A stretch of 64,000 nt of DNA, taken from NCBI RefSeq assembly GCF_020509005.1, contig NC_063021.1, positions 310,001-374,000 of the forward strand, read 5' to 3'. The translations under genes were made by a program, and so were the position numbers. This stretch comes from Fulvia fulva (lineage: Eukaryota; Ascomycota; Dothideomycetes; Mycosphaerellales; Mycosphaerellaceae). This document shows, one piece after another, positions 34,926 to 46,123 of the stretch (within the stretch, counting starts at the first letter, position 1; each line of letters begins with the position of its first letter). Below the pieces are notes generated by a model, which had not been told where the DNA came from, did no database searches, and saw nothing but the letters and a program-made list of their open reading frames with translations.

Positions 34926-36000
34926 CTAATATTTGTATCCTAGCCTAGAGACTACGCCCTAAAAAGGCCTATAGATGTCAATAGAGATAAGGGCTAGCCT
35001 CTCCCCTTTCCTCTCTATAGTAGGTCCTTTAAACTTCCTTATGTTTATAAGGGAGCAGACCTTATAATTCTAGTGTTTAGAAGGAACAGGAATAGGATCT
35101 TTCTTATTAGTAACTCTATATAGGTTTCTTAGTAGTCCCTTACTAAGGTGTATATATCTTCTATACTATAGCTCCTACTAATCTTCGGACTTAGTATTAG
35201 CTATAGCGGTACCGTCACGTTCTTAAGAGAGTATACTAGCATACTATAGCTTAAGAATTTCCGAGATCGAGTAGATAAACGGTACTCCTCCTCGAAGTTT
35301 AGTCTAGACAACGGGTTTACTAGACAAGGGTTTTAGGGTGAGACTAGGTAGTTAGATAGCAAACTGTTAGCTAAACTAATTCTACGAAACAAGACTAACT
35401 CTAAGGCTAGGAACAAACAGGACATTTTCTAAGACAATTTACTTTCTAGAAGGACCACCTATTACTACACTTCCTATATATGTAGCTTGTAGATAGCCAC
35501 CCCTAGCCTTGATCTACATCCTCTTTTAAAGAGGCTTTAGTGTCCTAAATAGTGAATCTTAGTCAGTTATATATAATGATATATAAGAGTCAAGTAACCA
35601 CTCGGACGAGGGGTACTTACCTTTGGCTTCTATAGTAGAATAGGCAACCTCATTAACATCATTATCTTCTAATAGTATCTTAGGGTCTAATACGTCTTCC
35701 TAGGTCGTATAGACCCTTATAGGCTTACTAGAGGAGGCCTTTGGCTTGCGGCTCTCCTTTATCTACTTTATAAGGTCCGTTATTACCTTAAGGACATCAC
35801 GAAGGTTTAGTAATAATAACCTCCTACGAGGTAGTAACGGTTATCTCTTAGTAGGGTAGGTAATCCTAGCTAGTTTGTCCTTGTTCCTAATAGCCTACTA
35901 AGCTATAGAAAGGTATAGGCACTTACTTATAAAATGGTCACCACCGTAGAGATAGTACGTAAGCTTGCCCTAGAAACCCTTCTTAGCGAATATAGCTGTC

Positions 36001-36236
36001 TGTTAAGATGTAGCATCTCAAAGGAAGTCAACAATCAGGAAGTGATCTGGCAGCCTGAGGCATCCACAATGACTCAGCTTGTAGGGAGATACCTTCTCTC
36101 CCCTTTAGCTTAGATAGACATCTAACACAATCAACATATTGGTTCCTGATATATTGCTACATGCTCGTGCTATTAGTCAGTTGAAGATTGATCTCTTACT
36201 CCACTCCGCTGCCATCCACCCGTACCTGTTTCAACA
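36001..36236 (+). repeat. Solo LTR of copia family A
   Basis: A complete 236-bp LTR (TGTTAAGATG to GTTTCAACA) stands alone between perfect 5-bp duplications ctgtc (35,996-36,000 and 36,237-36,241). No internal sequence accompanies it, so the element was removed by recombination between its LTRs. It keeps many CpA and TpG and is the least RIP-mutated family A LTR here. Confidence 0.93.
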
Positions 36237-37395
36237 CTGTCCCTTAATAAATCATTGATTCTTGCTTCTCCCTAAGAATTACAAGAATGTCTTATAGTAA
36301 GAGATTCACCTAGGCATCAATTGCATCGCGAATTAAGCCAAATGAGTCTAGTAGAGCTACTAAGAGTTGCTGGATCTTTCTGTCCTTAGTCTTAATGTCT
36401 TAGAACTAAGGCGAGATTGAAATAGCCCTCCTTATAATTAAGCTAAGCTCCTACTAGGCGTTATCTATTAACTGGTCCTCTATTATCACGAAATTAGTAT
36501 ATTGCTAAAGCAAACTTCTTCTAGTAGCGAGAAGTCTTCTCTTATATTTAGCTTTAGCCTATTCCTATAACTCCTTCGTATACCGGATCTCGTATATTAT
36601 CTCTTAGTCATCTGTCGACAGACAGATATATATCTTATATAGGGCCGTTACACTGTGCCGTCTATATAATGCCTTCCTTATCGCTTGATCTAAAGGAAGG
36701 GATGACTCCGATAATATAGAGGGTGTCGCTATAGATAGGGTTATAGCGGTAATGTCCGTAATAATGTCTTCGAGGACCTAGTTAACCTACTTTAATACTA
36801 GGTGTATTCTTATTAGCTTGAACTATGTTTTGTAGTTCTCTCTTATTAGAATAGGTGCTACTCTCTTTCTTATAAACCTAGTCTCGTTCTCTATTTTTTG
36901 TAAGTTAAGGGACAGGTTAGCTACCCTTAGGTAAAAGGATATATTCGGTCGTACGCGATTAGATCGAAATAGGATAAAACGAACGCGAGGTTAATAGCGG
37001 AGAGGATAGCTATCCGCCGGGAAGGGGAGGAAAGTTAAAGGATCGTATTAGTACTAAGACACTATAGCGTAACTCTCTTAGTAGAGGGGGTTTCTAAGAC
37101 ACTACGGCTCTCTTAGAATAAATAGTTAGTCGATACGAACGCGATGTCCGGAGAGCGACTCTTCTTAGTAAGCTCGCCTACTTGTCTAGGATATTAGTAT
37201 AGGCTCCCTAACTCGGAGTCTAATAGTGCCTTACTAGGCTCTTTTACGTCTTATATATACCTATAGTACGGCTATAGCTTCCTATATAATACGGGTACGG
37301 CCTCTAGTCTGCCTTCCTTTTGTTCTAAAGAGGAATAACTCTAATACGACTTTATCGAGGGTAAAATACCGAGTTACTAACCCGGGCTTATAACC

Positions 37396-37629
37396 TATTA
37401 AATAGGTACGAGTTACGTAGTAGTAGAAGACAGCGGATTATACGAAAGACAAAGAAGGACCTAATAGGATAGCGTATATCTATATATAGTATCGCTAGTA
37501 TTAGTATAGGTAGATACTAGGTGTCCGGATGTTTACTAGCCTATAGGCTAGTAAACCCTAGTTACGTAATCTAGTTATATAACACACCTATACCTATATA
37601 CTTGTCCTACGGCCTATATATTCTTAATA
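37396..37629 (-). repeat. 5' LTR of copia family C
   Basis: This 234-bp LTR reads TATTAAGAATATATAGG (TGTTA before RIP) to CGTACCTATTTAATA on the minus strand. Its 3' end resembles that of the family A LTR. The primer-binding site follows from 37,395 downwards. Confidence 0.7.
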
Positions 37630-38490
37630 CGTAGGTAGGTAAAGTTATCTAGTAGGGGAGTTATACGGCTCCTAGTTAGCCTAAGCGACCTAATAAAGGT
37701 CCTAATACTCCTAGTTTAACGGGTAGTCTCCTACCTACGCTAGATCTGCTCCTAATAGTCTAGGTCGACTATAAAGTTAGAGATCTACGTAATTATGTCG
37801 TCGAAATCGCCGTGCCTAAGATAAGGGGGCTTTAGGCGCGTTTCTTTAATAGCTTTAAACTATAACTAGTTAAAGTCGCTACCGACGAAGCTACTAACGA
37901 GCTCTAGTTTCTCTAGGTCGGAAAGGCGTCGTTTAATAATCTATTTCTTATTTAGGCTAATCTAGGCTCTAATAGACGATATCTAGTTAAGGTACTCGTC
38001 GTTCTAAGCGTTAGACTTTAGAATAGGGGGATCCCCTATCCTAGGCGCCTTGCCTCTACTAGCTAGCTCGTTATATAGGCCGAAGTTATCTTCGTCTAGG
38101 TAGTCCGCCCTATCTATCTCCGCGTCGCTATCGCGGTTAGGGCGGCGGTACGACCGAGTAGCTAGGGGTATAGCCTAAGTGGCCCTAAAGGTATCGTTTA
38201 GGCTAGTAGGCTAAGCCGCGTAGTTATTACCTAGGGCGCGACTATAGGCTAGGCCCTCTCTGACTAGATAAGTAGCGAAACCTTACTAATCCGGTAGGTA
38301 ATAACCGCCTTGATTAGGGTATTAGTTAGTGTCCTCTATACTAAAGGTTTGAGTAGCCCGCCCCGTTCGTAGGAGCTGAGATAAGGTTAGTAAGGTTACC
38401 TCGCTTAGCTTTAGTACTAAGGTCCGACTAAGGCGTAAGTTAGAGACTTATAGCTTAGGAGACTCACTTATAGGCTGATTTAACCTAATA
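37630..38490. repeat. RIP-mutated repeat DNA of unidentified family; edge of the repeat compartment
   Basis: This is TpA-rich, CpA/TpG-poor sequence with no open frame of note, in the same style as 9,162-11,841. The RIP signature ends near 38,490, beyond which base composition becomes ordinary. No family could be assigned. Confidence 0.5.
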
Positions 38491-39189
38491 GAAAGGCTGA
38501 AAGGAAGGGAAGCTACCAGATGTGAGAACCTTGGCGAGTGTGAATCTGAGATATAGGAAAGCTACCTGAGAAAACTCTAAATACAAAGCTGAGCGCCAAG
38601 CCGGCGGTGTGTTCGGATAAGAACGTCACAACTCTTTCCAACGTGGTTCGATGCAGACATTCAAGGTTGAACGATACAACGCGGCCGCGAGTGGGGCTGC
38701 ACCACACTTTCCCAATCGATACGATCATGCAAGGTACACAGTTGGACACGACGGACACGACGGACTCTGTCCGTAGTGCATGGATTTGAACCCGAGCTTT
38801 GTAAAGTCAAAGTCTTCTAATGACCTCTTCGGGTTTCATATCGAATCTACCGGCGGAGAATATGTCCAGCTTGAGCGAAGTAAGATCGATGCATCCATAG
38901 AGACGAATGTCTCGATCTCCCGCGTCTCGACCTCGGGATGCTGTCGAAAGGCTGGAAATGTGAAAGGTTTGACGTTGCAGGCACCTACCAATCCATCAAT
39001 GATCGCAACTGCCGAGACCGTCTCCTCAGCCCGATGAGTGATCTTGAAGCAAAATTCTCGACGTTCATGGCAGTCTCGCGACCAGCAATCCCTACCACTA
39101 TAATCATCGTCGATGTACAATACTTCACACACCACCCCACCACCGCGCGCGCCATCCATCAACACACCCCGACCACATCACCATCCACC
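38491..39189. other. Spacer between repeat compartment and HAS1
   Basis: No gene is supported. Short overlapping frames on both strands have no recognisable domains and no convincing splice structure. The 3' untranslated region of HAS1 probably takes up the right part. Confidence 0.4.
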
Positions 39190-41343
39190 TCACTGCCTCC
39201 TCTTCCCCTGACTAAACTTCTGCTTCGGCTGACTTCCATACGCCCTCCTCGCCTGATCCGGCTTCTTCATGCTTGCTCCCAGGTTAATATCGACCTTCGG
39301 CGGCACGGCAAACCCAAATCCCTTCGCGACCTTCTTCAGATCGAGGCTGTAGATATTGAAGACGGAGCGGAGAGAATGTGATGCGTAGGCTTGGAGGTAT
39401 GAGCGGTAGCCATCTTTGGCGGACTGTGAGGGCGATGTTAGCGTTTGTTTCTAAGCAGGATGAGTGCGACGTGGACATACCTTGTTGAGATAGTAGTTCT
39501 TGCCAATCAACATCTCGAGCTGACTCTGAATATCCAAAATCTTCTTCGGCGGGATCTCGAACTCCACCAGCGGGACCTTGGCTTCCTTCAAATGATTCAA
39601 GAACCCAACCTCGCTCGGCTGGAGGAACATCAACGACTTGCCCTTCGCATTGGCGCCCCGTGCTGTTCGTCCGACACGGTGGATATAGTCTCGCGGGTCA
39701 TCAGGTGGGTCGAACTGCACGATCCAGTCCACGGCGGGAATGTCAAGACCTCGTGCTGCGACGTCTGTGCAGATCAGGGTGCCGTGCTTCGCGTTGCAGA
39801 ATTCGAAGAATGTGTTGGTGCGCTTTTGTTGTTTCTGCTTGCCGTGTAAATCGAGTACTGGTAGGTCGATGTAGTTGAGGAGTTCCGAGTAGTACTTGAC
39901 GCAGTTGCAACTGCTAAAGAAGACGATGATCTTCTTGTTCGGGTGGCGTTTCAAAAAGGTGAAGAGGAGACGGAATCGCATGTCGGAGTCGCACATGACA
40001 TATCCCTGCTCGAGTCCGGCCACGGTACTGTGCTCTTCTGCGTGGTCGACGTTGATGAAAAGTGGTCCCGGTCGTAACGATATCCGTGCCAGATCCTCGA
40101 CCTTCGTAGTCTGTGTCGCAGAGAAAAGCATTGTCTGTCGATCTTCTTTGGGCAGAATCTTCACAATCTGGCGCATCTCATCTTCGAACCCAACCTCCAG
40201 GATGCGGTCCGCCTCATCGATGACAAGTGCCTTGACGTTCTTGAACACGAACCCTTGTGTGTTCTGCAAATGATCAAGTAGCCGTCCAGGTGTCGCAATG
40301 AGCAAATTCACACCCTTCGCGAGCTTCTCAGCCTCTGCTCTTCGATTCGCACCACCAATGACAATGCCAAACGTCTGCGAGTGATGCTCCATCAACTCTC
40401 GTGCCACACCAAAGATCTGCAGCGCAAGCTCTCTCGTAGGCGACACCACAATCACACCAGTGCCATTTCGCGGCTTGAAACGCAGCGAGTGCAGCATTTC
40501 CACTGCGGGTATCAAGAATGCCAACGTCTTTCCAGAGCCCGTTTTGGCCGCTCCAAGCACGTCTCTGCCAGCTAAAAGCGGTGGAATACCTCGTCGCTGG
40601 ATCTCGGTCATGGTGTCGAATGGCATGTCGGTGATGGCCTTCATCGTTCGCTCGGAGAGGTTCAGCTCGGTGAACTTTTGCGGTTCGGCTTTCGTTTCTG
40701 GCAGAGAGACGCCCAACGCTGAGGGTAGGTCGGAAGGTGCGCCCAGGTCGCCATTGGTGTGTGTTTCTGCGGCATCATCCTTCTCGTCGTCTTGCTCTTC
40801 GGCGTCGCCGTTGACTTTCACATCGTCGCCGCCATCTTCATTCTCAGACTCGAAGCCTGTGAAGTCGTCTTCTACTACTTCCGCCTCCGCGCCAGCAGCC
40901 GCATCTTTCAGTTCCTGATTGACCTGCTCTTCGGCGCCAATCTCTTCTTCGTGTGCTTCTTGCGGCTCTTCTTCTTCGACCTGCTCTTTCTCCTTCCTGC
41001 GCTCTTTCTTGTCCTTCTTATCCTTCTTCGACTTCTTCTTCTTCGGCTCTTCCCTCTCATCCACCTCCACACCATTCGTTTCCGCCCCCACCTCCGCCTT
41101 CACCTTGTTCGCCTTCGGCGCCTTCGACGACTGCACCTCAGGTTTATCATCCTCCTCCGCCACATCCACCTGCTTGCGCTTTTTATGCTCCTTCTTCGCT
41201 TTCTTCCTCGCCTGCGCCTCAACCTCTTGGTCCTCCGCCTCGTCGGCCTCGGGTGATGGTAGCGCGCCAGACATCAGGGCAGGCTTATTGCTATGCTTTC
41301 GCTTTCGCTTCTGCGTCGAGTCGGAGATGAATTCTTTGGACAT
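39190..41343 (-). CDS. HAS1: DEAD-box ATP-dependent RNA helicase, HAS1 type
   Basis: Model: exon 1 41,343-39,481, intron of 57 bp (39,424-39,480), exon 2 39,423-39,190; 698 residues. HAS1 acts in the nucleolus in 40S and 60S ribosomal subunit assembly. Residues 1-230 are a Lys- and Glu-rich extension with basic blocks fit for nucleolar targeting. The helicase core follows: [14 protein letters not shown] and a Q motif, AAKTGSGKT (about 263-271), [13 protein letters not shown] (about 374), SAT (about 406), and HRVGRTARG (about 556-564). Exon 2 supplies the C-terminal block typical of HAS1 ([20 protein letters not shown], then [17 protein letters not shown]). The ATG at 41,343 (MSKEFISDS) was chosen over an upstream extension that has no ATG start. 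The start is the least certain part. Confidence 0.93.
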
Positions 41344-41928
41344 TGTGAGGTTGTGCGGATAGAGATGCGACAAGGAAGACATGCTGCACATAATGCTGCG
41401 ACAATGCTGGGAAACCCAGAACTTTTTTGGAGGGAAGATCTTTCCGCCGAGGGCCAAGAGTTCGTAGAGAAACAGCAGGGATAAGAAGTCTAAATCTAAG
41501 GGTGGGACTTGCCGAGAGCCGACGAAATCTCCCACGGAAAGAACATCGATGGCGATGGCGATGGCCCACGTCTGTCTCATGATATGTGACTACACACACA
41601 GTGACAAACAGCCAAGCGTGACAGCCATCAGCAACAGCGCAATCTCGGCAAGCTGACCAAGGAACATCGTCAAGGCAAGAATCATCATACCAGCTATGTA
41701 GCATAAAAGGCGCATCGCGTTTGTGCTTCCTGGGGTATCACTATGTTTGTCCTGTTCCACCTACAACGCCATCACCACCCATCTCATGAAACCCATGGTG
41801 AATGCCTCATACCGAATAGCCGTGAGCCATGTTCCTCCTTTTGATATGCGCCTGTGTTCGCCCGTGATAATGATACATTGCGCCGATTTCTGCTCCTTTC
41901 CTTCCTAAATCGAACGTCTAACATCGGA
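41344..41928. other. Spacer between HAS1 and the SNF2 gene
   Basis: No gene is supported. As both flanking genes are on the minus strand, it should hold the HAS1 promoter and the SNF2 gene's 3' end. An open frame extends upstream of the HAS1 ATG without conserved features. Confidence 0.4.
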
Positions 41929-44900
41929 CTAACGCCGACGTTGTGCTGTGTAGTTGATGTGCTGCGAGGGATCATGAGTGACACCGAAGAGGTATGCCAA
42001 TTCTTGAACACCGAGACGACCCAGCTGTGCAGCCTGCTGCTCGTCGAGTGCCTCGGAGATGAGCGCTCGCTTCTTTTCCTGCAGAGCGATGATGCGATCT
42101 TCGACTGTGTCCTTGATCAAGAGGCGGTGCACCTTGACCTCGCGACGCTGGCCGAGACGGTGAGCGCGATCAATGGCTTGTTCCTCGATGTAAGGATTCC
42201 AGAAAGGATCGAGGATGATGACTTGGCTGGCCATGTTGAGGTTCAGACCCGCGTTTCCAGCCTTGAGCGAGACCAGCATGACGCGAACGTTCTTGCGTGG
42301 GTCACGGAAGTCATCAACCGCATCGCCTCGCATCGCCGCTGACATGCTTCCGTCGTATCGGCGGTAGCCAATGCCAGCTTGATCGATGGGTACCTCGAGA
42401 AGATCCAGCAACGATGTCCACTGACTGAAGATGAGGACCTGCTCTCCCTCCTTGTCATCCATAATCTCGCTGAGGATTTCCATCGTCTTGTCGATCTTGG
42501 CTGAGCTTTGCCAGTCTTTCCTTAGACGACGCAGATACTTCTTCTTGGCTGCCTTGTTCCGTGTCGCTTGCTTCTTGAGCTCGGCTAGAGTCACGGTCGA
42601 CTTGATCTTCTTGCCCTTCTTCTTGGCCTTGCCTTTTCCTTTCTTGTCCTTATTCTTCCCCTTGGCTTTCGACGATGGTCCAGCAACATCTCCTTCTTGA
42701 TTCGTGCTCTCTTTCTTCACAGGCTTAACATCCAAGTCATCATCCGTTTCGTCGTCATCATCTGCCTGTTCAGGCTCTTCGTCATCGTCGACAATGAAAT
42801 CTTTCAGATCCGCACCGTCATCGTCGCCATCTGACTCGACCTCAGTGTCACTGTCGTCCTCTGTCTCGCTCTCATTATGATCATGTGCGCCCTCTGCCTC
42901 GCGTTCGGCCTCGGTAAGCATCTCGGGCCAGTGTACGCGCTTGAAGCTGTTGAAATCTGTGAGACGCTTCGCATCAATCTGACCTCGACACGTCGGACAT
43001 CGTGCACCCCGACCCTCGTCGCCATGTTGCACGGCGTTGGCCGGATCTGCGATCTTCGAGAAACACTCTGAGCAAGTGTCATGCCCACATGGTATGAATA
43101 TCGCGGGGTTAGTGGTAACATCATAGCACACTGGGCACTCAAAATTGCCATCCGATTCCTTGATCCGCGCCACGACTGGATCTGCTAGCTGCTTCGCAAG
43201 CTCAACCAGCTGATCTACTCCAAGGTCGGCAGCAGCCGCAACGCCGAAGTCCTTGAGAAGATGCGGGTGACAACATGCCTGGCGCAGACGAAGCAACAGT
43301 ACAAGGATTGCAGAATACTGTGTGCCGACAGTACCTTTCCTGAGGTACTTGTTGAATTGAAGTTGAGTCCTCTCTTCGATTGACCTATAGAAGGTACGTT
43401 CTTCTTCATCGAACTCTGGGTTGTCGATGAGCACGTACTTCTCCGGCAAGACCAAGATCGGCTTGCCTTCAAAGGTGCTTTTCTTGGTGCGGCGCAACAT
43501 GACAGACTTGCACACCGCTTGAAGCATGCGCATTGCCTTGTTGCGGGTGTTTTCGTTCTGTTGGCGCAGAGGCATGTTGATCTCCAATCTGAACTTCTCC
43601 CACTGGCAGTAGGGCTTGACGCGCAAGAATTTGAGCAGCGAGTAAAATTCTTCAACGTTGTTCATCATCGGTGTGCCAGTGACGCAGAAACGATACGTTG
43701 CGTTGATCATGCTGGCAGCTTTGGAAGTCTGCGTGCTGCGGTTCTTAATGCATTGAGCTTCGTCCAGGATGATGCGGTACCACTTAGCTTCTGGGTCGAG
43801 GAATACGCATCTCTCGGCCGGATATGGCCGAGCACCTGGGTCTGCTCTCTGACGAAGGCGAAACTTCTCCATCTTCTTCAATTCCGAGGCAATACTACCG
43901 TAAGTAGTAAGGACTACGTCGTAAGCGCGCAGATCGTGGAAGCTTTTTGCTTTCTTCTGGCCGTGGTGGGTGAAGACGGTGAGCTGATACCGACCAAGTT
44001 TAAGCCTGTTCTGGATCTCTTGCTTCCATTGTCTCATGAGAGCGACTGGAGCGACGATCAATGTTGTCTTGCATCGTAGATCCTGCGACTTCCGAGTGAC
44101 GATCAAGGACAACATCTGGATAGTCTTCCCGAGACCCATGTCATCGGCCAAAATGCCACCTTTGTTCGTGCCTTCCTCGCACTTCTGCAGCCATGTTAAG
44201 CCGAGTTCCTGGTACTTGTGTAGCTCCACATTCATGTCCTCAGGTGTACGGACTCTGAGGTGTGCAGGCATCTCTTCGTCAGGTCGGATGTTCTCGAGCA
44301 TGGCCTGAATCTCCTCCTTGGACTTGCCAGGGTCGTAATTCGAGAACATGTCGTAGCGTGAGTTGTACAGATCTTGGTTATTGGAGTACATGCCTGGTAT
44401 TTGTCGTATTCCCCCGAACACCACTTCATCGTCGTCATCATCATCACTGTCGAGCTCGAGTGGCCGCGTGCTGTTAGAGCCATAGACGAGGTTGCTGAGC
44501 TCGTCCAGTCCGCCTTGCATGCTGCCGACAACGTTCTGCAACCACGAAGTGCTGGGGTTGTTGTTGACCGAGCCATTGCCGTACACGAATTGGTTGTTAG
44601 CCTGATTCGGAGCTGGGAATGTGCCAGGCATTTGCATTGTAGTTGGCATTTGCATCGTAGTCTGCGGCTGTGTGTACTGATGTAAAGAGCGGAGATTATT
44701 GCTGCTTGGCGTGAATCGGGTAGGTGCAATTTCAGTGATCTCGTCATCCTCGCTGTCACTACCAGTGAGGTCGACCAGTGCAGTGTGCTGCCTCGAGCGT
44801 TGCGGCAGTTGTAGCTGTGCTGCAGAGCCAAACTCGGACTTTAGAGCGTGTGGTGGGTCATGCTCTGCTTGTGGCTGATGAGCATGGTGGTACCCCGTGG

Positions 44901-45672
44901 GTGGGGCAGGCAGGTAGCTGTGAGCGGCAGAGGAAGAAGACTCTGCTTGCGCAGGCGGCGGTCGTTGATAGCTTCCGTTGTAGTTTAGCGTAGTCTGCAC
45001 GTTCGGCCGCGTGGATGAAGAGGCGAAAGCATGTGATGAAGGCGCCGACTGCGACATTTGTCGCGCAAATGCCTCATCTCTCTGCTGCTGGTCTCGCCGT
45101 CGTTGTGCTGCGGCAAAACTCGCCGCCTGTGATGCTCGCATGCGATCGACTGGTCTGTCAGCAAAGTCATATGAGCCGTCCGAGGAAGCAGGTGTGCCGG
45201 CGTTGGATGGCTCGGGCGTAGGCCGCTTGGAGGCGTGTTCGAAGGGATGCATAAAGGCCGACTGTGTGCGCGCGCGTTTCGTGCCACTGCTGTTTCCGAT
45301 GCCATGTTGGTATGAGTCGGCGCGAGGAGATGACATGGCGTGGGAGTTGTCCATGGGTGGATTGCTCATGACACCGACGTTGCTGTGGTTGCTCTGCGGC
45401 CGGCCGTCCATAGCAGTTTGCCACCAGCCATCGTGAGTCTGTTGAGCGGAGCCAGGATGTGCATCGTGAGTACTGCTGCTGCTGCCGTGACTATGTGGAC
45501 GCGATCCGGATCGCATGGCGTCAAGTTGGCTCTGGAAGTGGGCCATGTCTGCTTCGATGCGTTGGAGATTGGCGTGGTAATCATCGGCGCCGGGGTCCAG
45601 AGTCTCTTGGAGGATGCGTTGAAAAGCGATTTCCTCCTCGATCTCCTGCTCGGTCTGGTATTCCAGTTCCAT
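41929..45672 (-). CDS. SNF2-family ATPase with RING finger (Uls1/Rrp1-Rrp2 type)
   Basis: This is an uninterrupted frame of 1,247 residues from the ATG at 45,672 (MELEYQTEQEIEEEIAFQ). The N-terminal 480 residues are low-complexity, with an acid-flanked hydrophobic motif VDLTGSDSEDDE near 296-307 that looks like a SUMO-interacting motif. The SNF2 N-lobe has GGILADDMGLGKT (about 503-515) and DEAQ (about 635). A C3HC4 RING (CPVCYD...CGHDTCSEC...CPTC, about 842-897) is inserted between the helicase lobes, followed by an acidic/Lys-rich linker. The C-lobe (about 1,060-1,220) has VLIFSQWTSLLDLLE and DRAHRLGQ. This architecture is that of yeast Uls1 and fission yeast Rrp1/Rrp2, DNA translocases linked to SUMO-targeted ubiquitination and Rad51 control. 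Rad5/Rad16-type members are the alternative, but no HIRAN domain is visible. Confidence 0.9.
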   Translation of the reverse strand: MELEYQTEQEIEEEIAFQRILQETLDPGADDYHANLQRIEADMAHFQSQLDAMRSGSRPHSHGSSSSTHDAHPGSAQQTHDGWWQTAMDGRPQSNHSNVGVMSNPPMDNSHAMSSPRADSYQHGIGNSSGTKRARTQSAFMHPFEHASKRPTPEPSNAGTPASSDGSYDFADRPVDRMRASQAASFAAAQRRRDQQQRDEAFARQMSQSAPSSHAFASSSTRPNVQTTLNYNGSYQRPPPAQAESSSSAAHSYLPAPPTGYHHAHQPQAEHDPPHALKSEFGSAAQLQLPQRSRQHTALVDLTGSDSEDDEITEIAPTRFTPSSNNLRSLHQYTQPQTTMQMPTTMQMPGTFPAPNQANNQFVYGNGSVNNNPSTSWLQNVVGSMQGGLDELSNLVYGSNSTRPLELDSDDDDDDEVVFGGIRQIPGMYSNNQDLYNSRYDMFSNYDPGKSKEEIQAMLENIRPDEEMPAHLRVRTPEDMNVELHKYQELGLTWLQKCEEGTNKGGILADDMGLGKTIQMLSLIVTRKSQDLRCKTTLIVAPVALMRQWKQEIQNRLKLGRYQLTVFTHHGQKKAKSFHDLRAYDVVLTTYGSIASELKKMEKFRLRQRADPGARPYPAERCVFLDPEAKWYRIILDEAQCIKNRSTQTSKAASMINATYRFCVTGTPMMNNVEEFYSLLKFLRVKPYCQWEKFRLEINMPLRQQNENTRNKAMRMLQAVCKSVMLRRTKKSTFEGKPILVLPEKYVLIDNPEFDEEERTFYRSIEERTQLQFNKYLRKGTVGTQYSAILVLLLRLRQACCHPHLLKDFGVAAAADLGVDQLVELAKQLADPVVARIKESDGNFECPVCYDVTTNPAIFIPCGHDTCSECFSKIADPANAVQHGDEGRGARCPTCRGQIDAKRLTDFNSFKRVHWPEMLTEAEREAEGAHDHNESETEDDSDTEVESDGDDDGADLKDFIVDDDEEPEQADDDDETDDDLDVKPVKKESTNQEGDVAGPSSKAKGKNKDKKGKGKAKKKGKKIKSTVTLAELKKQATRNKAAKKKYLRRLRKDWQSSAKIDKTMEILSEIMDDKEGEQVLIFSQWTSLLDLLEVPIDQAGIGYRRYDGSMSAAMRGDAVDDFRDPRKNVRVMLVSLKAGNAGLNLNMASQVIILDPFWNPYIEEQAIDRAHRLGQRREVKVHRLLIKDTVEDRIIALQEKKRALISEALDEQQAAQLGRLGVQELAYLFGVTHDPSQHINYTAQRRR

Positions 45673-46068
45673 GATGAGGTGATGTCGACGGTGCAAGTGA
45701 GAAGATGCGAAGGCGCCTCTGTGCCTCAGCGGGGCGGCGGTGAGGTGTACGGTGTGTGCGATGCAGGTTCTAGCGCATGTCGTGCAGGCAGCGGGGCGAA
45801 CGAGGGAATCTGCGGCAACACTGGCAGGTCAAGGCGGTGGTGGTTGCACCCGATATCCGATATCGCACCAGAGCAGTCACGACAGCTGTCGACGGCGGAT
45901 ATATGCTCGTCGGTCGCGGCAATGGGTGTTGACGTGTGGTACGAGAGACGAGACGTGGCGGACGGTGTTGATGTAGGGCAGGGCAGCAGGCAGTCGTGGA
46001 AGTCTTCAAACGCAGTCCTCAAATGGGCATGTCAACCGACGCGACCGCGATTCGGCAGGGATTTTACC

Positions 46069-46123
<55 letters not shown>

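Larger units (their letters stand above)
21086..37629 (-). mobile_element. Copia family C, old element split by three later insertions
   Basis: Pieces at 21,086-21,558, 27,183-28,783, 34,931-35,995 and 36,242-37,395 form one minus-strand copia element with its 5' LTR at 37,396-37,629. Reverse-translating the pieces gives integrase (the YRPF..VVSRLGYKYW region near 34,931), the integrase C-terminus (RGKEAVFIGYLENTTK, near 28,250) and reverse transcriptase (VDFEETFTP and VDVNNAFT, near 27,200-27,320). Copia A inserted inside the reverse transcriptase gene, the gypsy element at the integrase core, and a family A LTR near the gag end. The 3' end is lost at 21,086, where copia B begins. It appears strongly RIP-mutated with no long frames. 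Confidence 0.75.

Noticed and set aside
1..38490. Possible AT-rich centromere or subtelomere
   Set aside because: The AT bias is explained by RIP of identifiable retroelements. No telomere repeats or centromere-specific evidence can be seen in the sequence.
38760..38850. tRNA-like sequence (GGTTCAAATCC on the minus strand)
   Set aside because: A T-loop-like motif is present, but the flanking T stem does not pair and no acceptor stem or proper anticodon arm can be folded.
40759..41256. Leu/Phe/Arg-rich plus-strand frames opposite HAS1
   Set aside because: Antisense shadows of the Lys/Glu-rich HAS1 N-terminal extension.
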